Assembly (NCBI GenBank): GCA_905221605.1
Contig: CAJNDS010000113.1
Location: 1,510,582 to 1,574,581, forward strand
Source: Symbiodinium natans
Taxonomy: Eukaryota > Sar > Dinophyceae > Suessiales > Symbiodiniaceae
Direction: 5' to 3'
Length of the DNA: 64,000 nucleotides
The notes beneath the pieces are model-generated. The model saw only the letters and a list, made by a program, of their open reading frames with translations. It was not told the DNA's origin and searched no databases. The translations under genes and the position numbers were made by a program. This document shows positions 62,588 to 64,000 of the stretch, in pieces. Within the stretch, counting starts at the first letter, position 1. Each line of letters begins with the position of its first letter.

Positions 62588-62851
62588 GTTTAGGGGGTAG
62601 GGTTTACGCACCTGTCGTGAGCCAGAGTCCTGCTAAAAAGGCCGAGGCAAACGGTCTAATGGTGTTTGGCACAGCTCCACCAGATGGTTTGCGCATCAGA
62701 TGGCTTGAGTTCGGTTGGTTTGAGGTTGTAGGTTGTAGGTTCCAGCGACTGATGCGGGAAGGGCTCGCAAAAGAAACACCGGTGGAAAATCCCAACCCTG
62801 AACCCTATAAGCCCCCGGCCCCGCTTTGACCATCGCTGACAAGTCTTGCAG

Positions 62852-62931
62852 GACGTCTTTGAAGACCTCACGCTGGCTATAAAGCCAGACGTTGCCAAGG
62901 CAACCGGGACAGGGCCCAAGGAGGAAGCGAT
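62852..62931 (+). other. Exon-like island
   Basis: After CTTGCAG the frame reads DVFEDLTLAIKPDVAKATGT and GPKEEAM. Gene unknown; it may belong with the island at 62,510-62,587. Confidence 0.3.
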
Positions 62932-63002
62932 GGTTTTTTTTGGGGCAGGTTCCCGAAGACTCCTTCCGTGGGCTTGAAAGCAACCGCCTACACAACTGTG
63001 AG

Positions 63003-63815
63003 GTGGGGTTTGAAGCTTTCGGAAGTGCTAACATCACTGCAGAAGCAGGCCTTTTTTCGGTTTAGGGTTTCGGGTTGGCCGCTCTTGATCGAAAGCCTAA
63101 CCTGTGAAACCTCCAAGCTCCTTCCTCAGGAGCCCGAAGCCCTGAAAGCCCAGCATCCTAAACTCCTAAAACCCCAGGCCCTCAATTGAGAAGTTCAGGG
63201 TTTAGGGTTTAAAAGGCTAGGCAGGGTAAAGCCCTGATCTTGTTGGTTTTGGGGTGAGCCATTTCTAGCGGGGATCTAGGAGTTTAGGGGAGTTTAAGGT
63301 TTTGGGGGGCTTGAGGTTACAGGCTACGTACCACAGATGCCGCTGGCATGGGTGCAGGCCCTTTCCATACAAGGATTTAGGACCTGGGGTCTCTGCTTAA
63401 GACGGCTTCGGGGTGAATCAGGTTTTGGGATGCTGCCAGGGAGGTTTAGGGCGTAGAGGTCACGTTTCGGCACAGGAAGCACGGCCTCTAAATGTTTGTG
63501 CCGTTTCCCAAAACCCATTTAGGGTTGAGCTCCTTGACCTTCACCCTTTACACTGTTCAAACTTGTTGGACCCGAAACCTAAACCCTAAAGCCCTAAACC
63601 CCCAAAAACACACCAGCACACTCTCCTGCTGGGGACGGCGCAGCTTTGGCGGTGGCCCTTGGAAAGTAGAGAGGCCTCAGCCAAAATCCCAAATTTCACA
63701 TCCCACGAGGCTTCCCGAAGAGATCCGAAAGCCCCTTCTGCGTGCCTTCCTTACCGGGAGATCCTCGTATGATCTTGAGGATGAGGGGTTTAAGAGGGTC
63801 GCAGGGAACCCAAGA
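63003..63815. other. Host DNA, degenerate telomere-like phrases
   Basis: Scattered TTTAGGG-like words at 63,060-63,310. The 110-codon ORF at 63,492 has no recognised features. Confidence 0.35.
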
Positions 63816-63817
63816 GG

Positions 63818-63977
63818 GCCCTAAACCCTAAACCCTAAACCCTAAACCCTAAACCCTAAACCCTAAACCCTAAACCCTAAACCCTAAACAATAAACCCTA
63901 AACCCTAAACCCTAAACCCTAAAGCCTAAACCCTAAACCCTAAACCCTAAAGCCTAAACCCTAAACCCTAAACCCCC
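63818..63977 (-). repeat. (CCCTAAA)n array near window end
   Basis: About 22 units with a few CCTAAAG-type variants. Unique sequence resumes at 63,975, so this is not a chromosome end. Confidence 0.95.
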
Positions 63978-64000
63978 AAGAGGGAACACCAGAAAATAGT

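Noticed and set aside
63818-64000. A true telomere at the right end
   Set aside because: Unique sequence follows the CCCTAAA array, and equal arrays in both orientations occur throughout the right half.

Overview
The window joins two kinds of DNA. Positions 1 to about 14,300 are AT-rich, compact and virus-like. From about 14,400 to the end the sequence is GC-rich, gene-poor eukaryotic DNA, with short exon-like islands, dispersed repeats and very many plant-type telomere-like tracts (TTTAGGG/CCCTAAA). Those repeats, delta-type carbonic anhydrase genes, many short exons with GT and GC donors, and a virus of this kind next to host DNA best fit a dinoflagellate nuclear scaffold. Another microalga, such as a haptophyte or other chromist, is not excluded, and no species can be named from the sequence alone.

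The virus-like block carries a morphogenesis set: an FtsK/HerA-type packaging ATPase (817-1584), a probable double-jelly-roll major capsid protein (5690-7156), a probable penton/minor capsid protein (8044-8913), a long fibre ending in a peptidase S74-type chaperone domain broken by a frameshift (3082-5627), and a GHSMGG lipase (7439-7990). Several small coiled-coil or Cys-rich proteins and a 451-residue Pro-rich protein accompany them. This fits an endogenous polinton-like virus (Preplasmiviricota). No DNA polymerase, helicase, integrase or protease is visible, so the element is partial or continues left of position 1. The AT-rich genes share an AT box just before the start codon and perfect hairpins just after several stop codons. 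A second stratum in the block looks different: GC-richer islands with splice-like sites, a protein starting with a divergent ubiquitin segment, and a neighbour sharing its upstream element.

The host part begins with a 0.2-kb tandem duplication, a long (TAC)n tract and an AGGCCT-rich segment present twice (16.0-18.0 kb). At 21.6-24.3 kb lies a spliced gene of unknown function. From 26.6 to 36.0 kb three delta-carbonic-anhydrase-like genes stand in a row, each with its own signal-peptide exon. The second and third are nearly identical in their main exon; the first is divergent and cut into many short exons. From 37.2 to 39.2 kb there is 2 kb of GT-rich simple repeats in ordered blocks. At 40.07-41.59 kb an intact secreted protein gene is flanked by a duplicated non-coding segment. 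A 5'-truncated LINE reverse transcriptase (45.2-46.48 kb) lies directly inside telomere-like repeats.

From 46.5 kb to the end, telomere-like tracts in both orientations alternate with exon-sized coding-like islands, a composite satellite region (48.9-50.9 kb) and very long G or C homopolymers, including 49 consecutive G. Many telomere-like tracts lie where introns must be, including inside the carbonic anhydrase genes. This suggests that such repeats fill, and perhaps seeded, introns in this genome.
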